A stretch of 11,646 nt of DNA from an uncultured Ruminococcus sp. Lineage in GTDB: Bacteria; Bacillota; Clostridia; Oscillospirales; Acutalibacteraceae. Positions 1-6,381 of this stretch are shown here, in pieces. Position 1 is the stretch's first letter; each line of letters begins with the position of its first letter. The notes beneath the pieces were generated by a model. It had not been told where the DNA came from. It did no database searches and was given only the letters and a program-made list of their open reading frames with translations. The stretch spans positions 1-11,646 of the forward strand of contig CACXGJ010000262.1 in assembly GCA_902767125.1 (NCBI GenBank). Direction: 5' to 3'. A program made the translations under genes and the position numbers.

Positions 1-33
1 CTTGGCTGTCGCATAGGCTTCGTATCTTCTCTG

Positions 34-62
34 ATTTTAACATAAAAGTTGGATTTTGTCAA
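34..62 (-). promoter_or_regulatory. Sigma-A-like promoter firing out of the left edge
   Basis: On the minus strand a perfect -35 box TTGACA (57-62) is followed after 17 nt by TAAAAT (34-39). This would start a transcript near position 27 that leaves the window leftwards, so the gene or RNA it serves is not visible. It lies downstream of hisH on the same strand, which suggests that hisH and the next gene to the left are separately transcribed. The sequence is an almost ideal housekeeping promoter, but no start codon or known RNA motif follows within the remaining 26 nt. Confidence 0.6.
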
Positions 63-145
63 TTTTTCAATAACGGTTTTCACCTCTATTTCTGTTTAAA
101 AATTATAAAAGTCAACATATTTTTATAGTTTTTTATAAAATAGTT

Positions 146-775
146 TTAACTGTTAAAAGCCCCCTTTGCAATGTCAGCAAAATTCCTTAATATCTGCAGT
201 CCGACATGACCGCTTTTTTCGGGATGGAACTGTGTTGCAAATATATTTTTATATTGAACGGATACATCTATATCTGTGCCATAGGTGGTTCTTGCTGCAA
301 CGATATTTTCACTGTCGGCTTTGAGATAATATGAATGAACGAAATATACATAGGAGTTTTGAGGGATACCACTGAAAATGCCGTCATTTTTGAGGATATC
401 AAGGGAGTTCCAGCCCATGTGCGGGATTTTGAGAGTATTATTCTGATTTGGAATCTTTGTTATGGAGCCTTTCAGGAGACCGAGTCCCTGCACACCCGGG
501 CTTTCCTCGCTGCCGTCAAAAAGCAGCTGCAAGCCCAGACAAATTCCCAAAAACGGCTTACCGCACTCGACAAATTCAAGTACAGCCTTGTCTGCACCCG
601 ATCTCTGCATACATGACATGGCATCTGCAAATGAGCCTACTCCGGGCAGTATCGCCCCGTCAGCCTTAAGGATATCCTCTTTTTTATCGGTGACGATGCT
701 TTCACAGCCGATGTAATTGAGTGCTTTTACAACGCTTTGCAGATTGCCTGCACCGTAGTCTATGACTGCTATCAT
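146..775 (-). CDS. hisH: Imidazole glycerol phosphate synthase glutaminase subunit HisH
   Basis: HisH hydrolyses glutamine and channels ammonia to HisF, which makes imidazole glycerol phosphate and AICAR in histidine synthesis; it is cytoplasmic. The 209-residue protein has the class I glutamine amidotransferase layout: N-terminal MIAVIDYGAGN, oxyanion region PGVGSF (44-49), nucleophile Cys79 in GICLGLQ, PHMGWN (118-123), and His184/Glu186 in FHPEKSG, so the triad is intact. The start at 775 was chosen because GAAGG (785-789) sits 9 nt upstream. The longer frame to 829 would begin upstream of the mapped -10 box (812-817), so it cannot be transcribed from that promoter. The length is normal for the family. 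No hisA or hisF follows within the 145 visible bases downstream, so this looks like a hisH outside a compact his operon. The identification is very secure. Confidence 0.96.
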   Translation of the reverse strand: MIAVIDYGAGNLQSVVKALNYIGCESIVTDKKEDILKADGAILPGVGSFADAMSCMQRSGADKAVLEFVECGKPFLGICLGLQLLFDGSEESPGVQGLGLLKGSITKIPNQNNTLKIPHMGWNSLDILKNDGIFSGIPQNSYVYFVHSYYLKADSENIVAARTTYGTDIDVSVQYKNIFATQFHPEKSGHVGLQILRNFADIAKGAFNS

Positions 776-811
776 TTTTTTCATCCTTCTTTCTTTTTTA
801 AATCCGAGTTC

Positions 812-840
812 ATTATAGCATAAATTCATTTAATTGGCAA
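812..840 (-). promoter_or_regulatory. Sigma-A promoter of hisH
   Basis: On the minus strand, TTGCCA (835-840) is followed after 17 nt by TATAAT (812-817), with TG one base upstream of the -10 (extended -10). The predicted transcript start is near 805, giving a leader of about 30 nt before the ATG at 775. This placement is what excludes the upstream in-frame ATG at 829. No histidine T-box or leader peptide fits in so short a leader. Confidence 0.8.
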
Positions 841-858
841 CAAGCTTAAAGTTATAAT
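829..858 (+). promoter_or_regulatory. Possible promoter of the adaptor/permease operon
   Basis: A plus-strand TATAAT (853-858) lies 43 nt before the ATG of the adaptor gene. The best -35 candidate at 18 nt is a poor TTTAAT (829-834), which abuts the hisH -35 box, so the two divergent promoters would touch back to back. The -10 is perfect but the -35 is weak, and the region is AT-rich, so a chance match is possible. Confidence 0.3.
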
Positions 859-901
859 TAAAAAATTATTACAGATAATAGAAGAAGGGAGATGGAAAAA
901 G

Positions 902-1858
902 ATGAAGAAATATATATACTTATTTTTATCGACTCTGTTGATAATAACAGTGATAGTATTATCGGGATATGCAGTAAACGGAAATACAGCAGAGGTCGAG
1001 GTATTTTCGCTTGAAACGAAAAGTATGGACAATACGATAACATCTTCGGGAAAGTTACAGTACAAGTCGGGTAAAAGCGTGAAAGCGGATGAAATTGGGA
1101 TAATAAAGGATATTTATGTAAAAAGCGGTGATGAGATAAAAAAGGATGATCTGTTATTTTCGTATTATCAGGCGGAAATGCTCTCACAGTATGCCGATCT
1201 TCAGAATTTGAGTGCATTGCTCAACGGCTTCACGGCAAAAGAACAGGTCTTGGATGAAGTGAAGAAGTATTGTAAAATAAAGGAGGTCAAAGCGGAATAC
1301 AGCGGAAAGATCACCAATATACAGTATTCGCCGGATGATATAGTCCAAAAGGGCAGTGAGGTGATAAAATTATCCAATACGGATATTCTGGAAATAACCG
1401 TGAATATAAATGAGAATTATATCGGTAGAGTCAGGACAGGGCAAAATGCAGATATAACCTTCAATGCAGTCGAAGGAAGAAAATATTCGGGCAAGGTCAC
1501 GAAAATATCCGATGAAGCGGTGCAGACAACGGGACTCACGGGAAAAGAAACTACTGTTGCGGTAACAGTCACACTTGATGATAAAAAGGATGATAAATTG
1601 AGGATAGGTTACAGTGCCGACTGTACGATAGTAACATCAACTGATGAGAATGTACTTGTATTGCCGTATGAATATATACATTCGGATAATAAAGGCGATT
1701 ATGTATTTTCAGCTGTCAGGAACAGGGCGAAAAAGATATATATAAAAACAGGCAATGAGTATAAGGATGGTACACAGATATTATCGGGTTTGAACAAGAA
1801 TGATAAGATAATAAAGAATGAAGTGTATGACGGTCAGAATATCATAATAAAAAAATAA
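902..1858 (+). CDS. Membrane-fusion (adaptor) protein of an ABC-type exporter, HlyD/YknX-like
   Basis: This is a 318-residue membrane-anchored adaptor that in relatives works with a MacB-type permease and an ATPase to export peptides or small molecules. Residues 5-22 form one N-terminal membrane anchor. Two half-lipoyl motifs follow: about 60-88 (GIIKDIYVKSGDEI) and about 129-159 (GKITNIQYSPDDIV), each with the characteristic G.I..I....GD.V pattern. A beta-barrel domain (about 162-245) and a membrane-proximal domain (about 250-318) complete the fold. Only about 30-35 residues separate the lipoyl halves, so the alpha-helical hairpin is very short, as expected for a Gram-positive protein that needs no outer-membrane channel. 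AAGGGAG (885-891) precedes the ATG by 10 nt. The permease gene begins 17 nt downstream. The substrate is unknown. Confidence 0.88.
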   Translation: MKKYIYLFLSTLLIITVIVLSGYAVNGNTAEVEVFSLETKSMDNTITSSGKLQYKSGKSVKADEIGIIKDIYVKSGDEIKKDDLLFSYYQAEMLSQYADLQNLSALLNGFTAKEQVLDEVKKYCKIKEVKAEYSGKITNIQYSPDDIVQKGSEVIKLSNTDILEITVNINENYIGRVRTGQNADITFNAVEGRKYSGKVTKISDEAVQTTGLTGKETTVAVTVTLDDKKDDKLRIGYSADCTIVTSTDENVLVLPYEYIHSDNKGDYVFSAVRNRAKKIYIKTGNEYKDGTQILSGLNKNDKIIKNEVYDGQNIIIKK

Positions 1859-1875
1859 ATGGAGTGCGATTGCAG

Positions 1876-3057
1876 ATGCTTGACTTGATAATAAATTCAA
1901 TAAAAATACTTTTCAGGAAAAAGGGCAGGACTATACTGACATTGAGCGGTATAGCCGTAGGAGTGGCATCTGTAATAATAATAAATAATATAAGTCAGTG
2001 CGGAAAGACAGCTTTGACAAGTGAGATAGACGGTCTTGGGATAGGCGGTATAACAGTGAGTCTGAAAAAGCAGTCGGCACAGCTTTCAAATAATGAGCTG
2101 AATGAGATAAGGGCATTGTCATATGTAGATTATGCTATGCCTGTGATGTTTGAGGCGACAGACGCATATATACGTGACAAAAAGAGCAGTATATATCTTT
2201 GGGGGATAGACAGGACAGCCAAGGATGTCATAGCACTTGAGCTTGAATACGGCAGATTCATAAATACAGGAGATATATCATCATGCAGTAAAAACTGTAT
2301 GATAGATCAGACACTTGCAAGGGCATATTATGGAACAGATAATGTTGTCGGAAAAAAGATACTCATAAACAGCGGCGGTTCAAGCTCGGATTATAAAATA
2401 GTCGGTGTCATAAAAACAGGAAGCGGGATATTGCAGAACATGATGGGATCATATATACCGAATTTTGTATATATCCCGTACAGTACCATGCAGAATAATA
2501 TGGGAAGCAGTAATTTTTCACAGATAGCTGTCAGGATAAAGGATAATTATGACAATGAAGCGGCAGGGAAGAATATCATAAAAACAATGGAGAGAAATGC
2601 CAATATAAGCGGAGCGTATTCTTTCATGAACATGGCTCAACAAAAGGAAAATATAGATAATATAATAAATATATTTTCGATAGTGCTTACAGCGGTGGGA
2701 GTGATATCACTGTTTGTAGCGGGATTGAGCATAATGAATGTTATGTTGGTGGCAGTAAGTGAGCGTACAAGAGAGATAGGCATCAAAAAAGCCTTGGGAG
2801 CATCAAGAAAAATAATAGTCATGGAATTTTTGGCTGAATCCGTTATACTGACACTGATAGGAGCGGCATTCGGGATAATACTCGGAATAATAATATCATG
2901 GGCAGGAGTCTTATCATTGGGATTGATTTTTGTAATGAGAGTCGGTATAATAATTGAAATAGTTGTATTTTCGCTGATAGTGGGAGTGATATTCGGAATA
3001 TATCCTGCCTTGAAAGCATCAAAATTGAAGCCTGTTGAAGCATTGAGGACAATGTAG
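1876..3057 (+). CDS. MacB/FtsX-family ABC transporter permease
   Basis: This 393-residue inner-membrane permease resembles the B. subtilis YknZ/MacB permease half. TM1 spans about 18-38, an extracytoplasmic MacB_PCD domain covers about 40-260, and the FtsX core has TM2 (264-292), TM3 (315-345) and TM4 (356-378). Family hallmarks are ERTREIGIKKALGA (296-309) after TM2 and the terminal PALKASKLKPVEALR (377-391), whose cytoplasmic face normally contacts the ATPase. The ATG at 1876 was chosen; TTG at 1870 (5 nt after GGAG at 1861-1864) is also possible, while GTG 1864 overlaps the Shine-Dalgarno itself. It follows the adaptor gene directly. No ABC ATPase with Walker motifs is encoded next to it, which is unusual because the three parts are normally contiguous. 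The function class is secure; the substrate is unknown. Confidence 0.9.
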   Translation: MLDLIINSIKILFRKKGRTILTLSGIAVGVASVIIINNISQCGKTALTSEIDGLGIGGITVSLKKQSAQLSNNELNEIRALSYVDYAMPVMFEATDAYIRDKKSSIYLWGIDRTAKDVIALELEYGRFINTGDISSCSKNCMIDQTLARAYYGTDNVVGKKILINSGGSSSDYKIVGVIKTGSGILQNMMGSYIPNFVYIPYSTMQNNMGSSNFSQIAVRIKDNYDNEAAGKNIIKTMERNANISGAYSFMNMAQQKENIDNIINIFSIVLTAVGVISLFVAGLSIMNVMLVAVSERTREIGIKKALGASRKIIVMEFLAESVILTLIGAAFGIILGIIISWAGVLSLGLIFVMRVGIIIEIVVFSLIVGVIFGIYPALKASKLKPVEALRTM

Positions 3058-3069
3058 GAGGAAGTGTTT

Positions 3070-3762
3070 GTGGAAAGATTCGTTCAAAGGGCAAATTTGC
3101 CTGAAAGTAAAGTCAGTGAAGTTATAATGTCAGACTATAAGCCCTGCTTGAAGAAGGAGCTTGAAATGATGGGGATAAGAGTGAGAGTCCCCAAGCGGTT
3201 GGAGTCAATTGAAGGCTCGGAGTCATATCATGCTGATATGGCAGTATGTCATTTGGGTGGGGAAAGGTTTTTTTATGCTGATGAGATAGATGAAACAGTG
3301 ACGGCAAAAAAACCTTTGCTCAATGTATGTATATTCGGAGATAATGTTATATGCAATACAAGGAAGGCATATAAGCCCCTTCTTGACGTTCTTCGGAGCG
3401 AGGGAAAGAATATCCTGCATACAAATCAGGGCTATGCAAAATGCTCAAGTGCAGTTGTCGGAGAAAGTGCTTTGATAACTTCCGATGAGAGTATATACAG
3501 GGTATGTCGGGAAAATAATATAGATGTACTGAAAATATCCTTCGGTGATATACGGCTTGACGGATATCCCTATGGATTTATAGGAGGGTGCTGTGGATTC
3601 ATCGACAAAAATATTCTTGCATTCAGCGGAAATGTGAAGCTACATAAGGATCATGAGAATATAAGAACATTTTTGAGAAACTATAATGTATATACAGTTT
3701 CATTAAGCAATGAGAGATTATATGATATAGGGGGGATACTGCCGGTGAAAAAATTTTTGTGA
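3070..3762 (+). CDS. DUF6873-like protein, probable GME (guanidino-modifying enzyme) fold
   Basis: This is a 230-residue soluble protein without signal peptide or membrane segment. From memory it resembles DUF6873 family proteins, predicted to share the five-bladed alpha/beta GME fold of arginine deiminases and DDAH; no activity is established for the family. Conserved-looking motifs are YHADMAVC (53-60), NQGYAKCS (119-126), GFIGGCCGF (169-177) and DIGGILPV (219-226). The HAD and the repeated G-Y/C-rich turns are reminiscent of GME active-site loops, but I cannot assign a nucleophile. GTG at 3070 is the preferred start: AGGAGG (3056-3061) lies 8 nt upstream, whereas the alternative GTG at 3064 would be only 2 nt away. 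The Shine-Dalgarno overlaps the permease stop TAG (3055-3057), implying translational coupling in one operon. Confidence 0.65.
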   Translation: MERFVQRANLPESKVSEVIMSDYKPCLKKELEMMGIRVRVPKRLESIEGSESYHADMAVCHLGGERFFYADEIDETVTAKKPLLNVCIFGDNVICNTRKAYKPLLDVLRSEGKNILHTNQGYAKCSSAVVGESALITSDESIYRVCRENNIDVLKISFGDIRLDGYPYGFIGGCCGFIDKNILAFSGNVKLHKDHENIRTFLRNYNVYTVSLSNERLYDIGGILPVKKFL

Positions 3763-3778
3763 TAAATAATTTCTTTTG

Positions 3779-3807
3779 TTGAAATGTCCCGAAAATTGTT
3801 GTAAAAT
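3779..3807 (+). promoter_or_regulatory. Sigma-A-like promoter of the dockerin-protein gene
   Basis: TTGAAA (3779-3784) is followed after exactly 17 nt by TAAAAT (3802-3807), giving a predicted start near 3814 and a leader of about 26 nt. The -10 box lies between the two arms of a perfect inverted repeat (3789-3799 and 3817-3827), so access to the promoter may be controlled. Confidence 0.55.
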
Positions 3808-3827
3808 GTAGAAAAGACAATTTTCGG
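3789..3827. repeat. 11-bp perfect inverted repeat bracketing a -10 box and touching the RBS
   Basis: CCGAAAATTGT (3789-3799) and its exact reverse complement ACAATTTTCGG (3817-3827) are separated by 17 nt. The left arm lies in the promoter spacer; the right arm lies in the early leader and contains the first bases of the GGAG Shine-Dalgarno (3826-3829). It could be a two-site operator. Alternatively, in transcripts reading through from the upstream operon, it could be a hairpin that ends transcription or hides the RBS: TTTTT follows at 3831-3835. Confidence 0.6.
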
Positions 3828-3839
3828 AGATTTTTGGAT

Positions 3840-5252
3840 ATGAAAAGAACGGTTATTTTAAGTATAGTAATGATGTTATGTGCATTTGTTTTCGATTTCA
3901 ATGCGGATTGTATCGTAGACGAATGTATGTATTTTCCCGACGGGAAAAGCGGACTTTACCTTGTGGAAAGGAATAAAGATGGTTCTGCCACTGTATGGCA
4001 TTGCTTTGAGAACAGCAAGTCAAAAATTCAAGACAGTATAAATTTCGACAACGCATTTTGTTCAGACGGAAGCCTTTATTTGACGGAGAACAGGGGAAGA
4101 ATATTATATGTCATGCCGATCGGTAAGGAATCCGATCTGGCGGAGGTCAGCTTGAGTGATGAATATATCATGTCAATTGAGGGAGATTATTGGTATTTTC
4201 TTGATAGATCGGATATACATAAGGTTATTAAATATGACTATTATTACGGGACAAGCGAAGAAATAAATTTTAGCTGTGATATAGATATTATCTTTACCGA
4301 TAAGGCGAGCAAAAATGTTTTTGGTATTTCAAAAGACGGCGTGATAGATATAAATAAAAATAAGTTTATAGAATGTGAAGTACCGAAAATGCCCTTTAAA
4401 TTTAACGTCGGTATGTTTACGGACAGTGACGGGAAGGTATATTCGTTTGACAGTCAGATAGGCTTTGAAGCAGTGCTTGACACAGGGTATGAAAATATAT
4501 GCTGTACCAAAAATACTGTTTATGCTTTGGACAATAACGAGATATATCAATTGGATGAAAACGGAGATATAATATCCGTTTGCTATACGGAAATTTGTAT
4601 TTCGGATATAATTTCAAGCGGAGACAATTTATATGGCATTGCTGATAAAGATGTTATTTATATTCCGAAAAGCAGTTTTGTAAAATATGCAAATGATGAA
4701 AGCGTTGCTTCCGAGATTTCGGAAATACAAAGCAAGGTCGAAGTATCATCTGCCGAGCCGTCAAGGGTAATTCAAAGATCGGTCATTGAAAGCTCTGTCA
4801 AAGAATATTCGAGAGTTATCGAAAAATCTGTTATAGAGATGGCAAGTCATGATTACAGTATTTCGATAGATAAATATGCAGTTTCGGAGGATATGATATT
4901 TATCGGGCAGGGAACAACTGTTGCGGGATTGAAGAAGGGCATAAGCTATGGAGATAATAAAATAAGCATTACAAATCATAACGGAAAGAGTGTCACAAGC
5001 GGTACAATGGGTACGGGATGGCGGATAGATTTTTCGGGAAACGGTGCAGTAAAAAGCTATTACACGGTAGTAACAGGAGATGTCACGGGCGAGGGAAATA
5101 TCAATACAAGGGATATTTATCTGATGAAGGAATACATATTCGGAAAAGAGGACTTTTCAAAGTATCAGCTGATTTCAGCAGATATCAATGAAAACGGTAT
5201 AATAGATTCGGTAGATTTATATCTGCTTGCGAGAGAAAATCAGCTCATATAA
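3840..5252 (+). CDS. Secreted beta-propeller-like protein with C-terminal type I dockerin
   Basis: This is a 470-residue exported protein. Residues 1-22 are a signal peptide (KR, then TVILSIVMMLCAFVF) without a clear lipobox. About 25-285 holds repeated short beta units such as SLYLTENRGRILYV, VYALDNNEIYQLDENGDI and LYGIADKDVIYIP, suggesting a propeller-like domain. A Ser/Val/Ile-rich linker contains a 16-residue repeat (SRVIQRSVIE at 308, SRVIEKSVIE at 324). About 350-412 is a small beta module often seen before dockerins (GTTVAGLKKGIS to SYYTVVTG). Residues 413-470 form a dockerin: first calcium loop GDVTGEGNINTRD, second ADINENGIIDSVD. The first loop has Glu where Asp is usual. The partner cohesin would be a scaffoldin or cell-surface protein elsewhere. 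No glycoside hydrolase domain is recognisable. ATG 3840 (GGAG 3826-3829, 10 nt) is preferred over the in-frame TTG at 3834. Confidence 0.82.
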   Translation: MKRTVILSIVMMLCAFVFDFNADCIVDECMYFPDGKSGLYLVERNKDGSATVWHCFENSKSKIQDSINFDNAFCSDGSLYLTENRGRILYVMPIGKESDLAEVSLSDEYIMSIEGDYWYFLDRSDIHKVIKYDYYYGTSEEINFSCDIDIIFTDKASKNVFGISKDGVIDINKNKFIECEVPKMPFKFNVGMFTDSDGKVYSFDSQIGFEAVLDTGYENICCTKNTVYALDNNEIYQLDENGDIISVCYTEICISDIISSGDNLYGIADKDVIYIPKSSFVKYANDESVASEISEIQSKVEVSSAEPSRVIQRSVIESSVKEYSRVIEKSVIEMASHDYSISIDKYAVSEDMIFIGQGTTVAGLKKGISYGDNKISITNHNGKSVTSGTMGTGWRIDFSGNGAVKSYYTVVTGDVTGEGNINTRDIYLMKEYIFGKEDFSKYQLISADINENGIIDSVDLYLLARENQLI

Positions 5253-5270
5253 AAATGAGCTGATTTTTTT
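5236..5270 (+). terminator. Intrinsic terminator of the dockerin-protein gene
   Basis: A 13-bp perfect stem (5236-5248 paired with 5255-5267) with a 6-nt loop runs into seven T residues (5264-5270). The stem includes the last sense codons, and the TAA stop lies in the loop region, so the coding end and terminator are merged. The minus-strand reading also ends the arm in TTTT, so it may serve the convergent DUF4363 gene as well. Confidence 0.9.
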
Positions 5271-5271
5271 G

Positions 5272-5652
5272 TCAGAATATATTATTTATTTCGGGATATT
5301 CGGTATCTCGGAAATTATCTATCAAAAGTATTGCATTTTTGCATTGAGCCGTGTAGAGTGAAATTTCATTGCTTTGGATATATGAATAAGCCATGTTTAT
5401 TGTCTGTTCGATTTGGTCAAGCTTTCCATGTGAGACGAATAGAAGCATGATATTCATTTTGTTGTCCCATTGGGATTTGCCTTTTTGAAGAAAAATTTTT
5501 GCTCCTGCAATGTCATTGCTCTCGGCGTATTCAACTGACTGCAAAAGCATTTTACTTACAGAATAAGCTGTATCCGTATTTATAAAAAAACCTGTTGTCA
5601 CGGTAATAATTGCGATAAGAAGTACTATCAATGCACCGAAAAGCCTGTTCAT
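5272..5652 (-). CDS. DUF4363 family membrane-anchored protein
   Basis: This 126-residue protein has one N-terminal membrane segment (about 5-25, LFGALIVLLIAIITVTTGFF) and a helical extracytoplasmic remainder. It has the features of DUF4363, a family commonly encoded directly after DUF421 proteins in Clostridia; its biochemical role is not known. The remainder is rich in short amphipathic helices (KMLLQSVEYAESNDIAGAKIFLQKGKSQW) with a central WDNKMNIMLLFVSHGKLDQIE-type stretch typical of the family. The gene begins 4 nt after the DUF421 stop codon, so the pair is one transcript. The ATG has only a weak GAG preceding it, which fits coupled translation. It ends convergently against the dockerin gene, 20 nt away, with the shared terminator between them. 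Function is inferred only from association. Confidence 0.7.
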   Translation of the reverse strand: MNRLFGALIVLLIAIITVTTGFFINTDTAYSVSKMLLQSVEYAESNDIAGAKIFLQKGKSQWDNKMNIMLLFVSHGKLDQIEQTINMAYSYIQSNEISLYTAQCKNAILLIDNFRDTEYPEINNIF

Positions 5653-5656
5653 TATA

Positions 5657-6325
5657 TCACTCTTTTCTTATGATCTTATAATTTTTATATTTATCGGCGG
5701 TCATGATGAATATATCTTTGAGTCGGATATTTTCATTTTTGAGAGTTTGATAAAGCCAGTCAGCATCGAGGGAACATATTTTCATGGAAGACCTTGCAAT
5801 TTCACCGTCACTTATGATAACTGTCTGAAGAAGATTTTCATCCTTTTTTATATCCATATCCTTTGGAGTGACGGGTTCAAACATAGATTTTTTAAAGACA
5901 CTCATTTTACCGTTTGTTTCAAGAATGGCATAAGCCACTTCATTTATGTCAAAGACATCTTTTTGACGAAGCTGTTCGTACAGGTCTTCGGTGCTTATAC
6001 GGAGCTGCTTCATAGCTTGCTGATCGACCTTGCCGTTATTTATGACAATGACAGGCTTTCCGCATATTATCCGCCTGATACTTGATCTTTTCAGCATAAG
6101 ATAAGATATAAGTATCTCACAGGAAAGGAGTATCATAATAGGTATCACACCGCTTAACATGGACTGATCGGTATCCTGCATAGGGATGGATGCGATATTT
6201 GACATCAGCAGTGTGATGACAAGCTCACTTGTCTGCATTTCGCTTATCTGTCTTTTGCCCATCATTCGCACCGCAAATATTATTATTATATATAATAAAA
6301 CTGTTCTTATAGCTGCTATTATCAT
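5657..6325 (-). CDS. DUF421 (YetF-like) membrane protein
   Basis: This 222-residue protein has the YetF/DUF421 arrangement: three N-terminal membrane segments (about 2-19, 37-52 and 58-78), with the family signature RMMGKRQISEMQTSELVI between the first two, then a cytoplasmic alpha/beta YetF domain (about 82-215). That domain carries CGKPVIVINNGKVD and LRISTEDLYEQLRQKDVFDINEVAYA. Length is normal. YetF-like proteins are frequent near spore genes in Firmicutes, but their activity is not established. AGGGGGA (6332-6338) precedes the ATG by 6 nt. It diverges from gerA across about 100 nt holding a symmetric promoter pair, which suggests that it is switched on together with the germination operon. 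The translated start region is nearly identical to that of nspC. Confidence 0.9.
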   Translation of the reverse strand: MIIAAIRTVLLYIIIIFAVRMMGKRQISEMQTSELVITLLMSNIASIPMQDTDQSMLSGVIPIMILLSCEILISYLMLKRSSIRRIICGKPVIVINNGKVDQQAMKQLRISTEDLYEQLRQKDVFDINEVAYAILETNGKMSVFKKSMFEPVTPKDMDIKKDENLLQTVIISDGEIARSSMKICSLDADWLYQTLKNENIRLKDIFIMTADKYKNYKIIRKE

Positions 6326-6343
6326 AAAAAATCCCCCTTTTTA

Positions 6344-6374
6344 AATTTTGTGTATCCGGAGCAGGGATTATTCA
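6344..6374 (-). promoter_or_regulatory. Forespore-sigma-like promoter of the DUF421-DUF4363 operon
   Basis: On the minus strand TGAATA (6369-6374) is followed after 18 nt by CAAAATT (6344-6350). TGAATA matches the sigma-G -35 consensus described for B. subtilis; the -10 differs from CATNNTA at two positions. The start would fall near 6337, at the edge of the Shine-Dalgarno, giving a very short leader, which is a weakness of the assignment. The main support is that the plus-strand gerA side has the identical boxes and spacing. Confidence 0.4.
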
Positions 6375-6381
6375 GTGAATA
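6369..6381. repeat. 13-bp palindrome shared by two divergent promoters
   Basis: TATTCAGTGAATA is a perfect palindrome centred on G6375. Each half supplies the TGAATA box of one of the two divergent promoters. Their -10 candidates begin 25 nt from the centre on either side (6350 and 6400). It might also be an operator for a dimeric regulator. Confidence 0.7.

Noticed and set aside
111..145. AT-only inverted repeat and TTGACT after hisH as terminator or promoter
   Set aside because: The stem (TTTTATA/TATAAAA) has no G or C and no defined T-tract, and TTGACT has no acceptable -10 at 16-18 nt on the minus strand.
335..716. Three plus-strand open frames across hisH
   Set aside because: They are antisense to a gene with an intact catalytic triad, show no family motifs, and overlap each other in different frames.
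776..829. Upstream in-frame extension of hisH to ATG at 829
   Set aside because: It starts upstream of the -10 box (812-817) and predicted transcript start (about 805), adds residues foreign to HisH, and lacks a Shine-Dalgarno, whereas ATG 775 has GAAGG at 9 nt.
858..1217. Minus-strand open frame of 119 codons over the adaptor gene start
   Set aside because: It is a low-complexity, Ser/His/Pro-rich translation typical of antisense reading of AT-rich coding DNA, and it lies opposite a well-supported gene.
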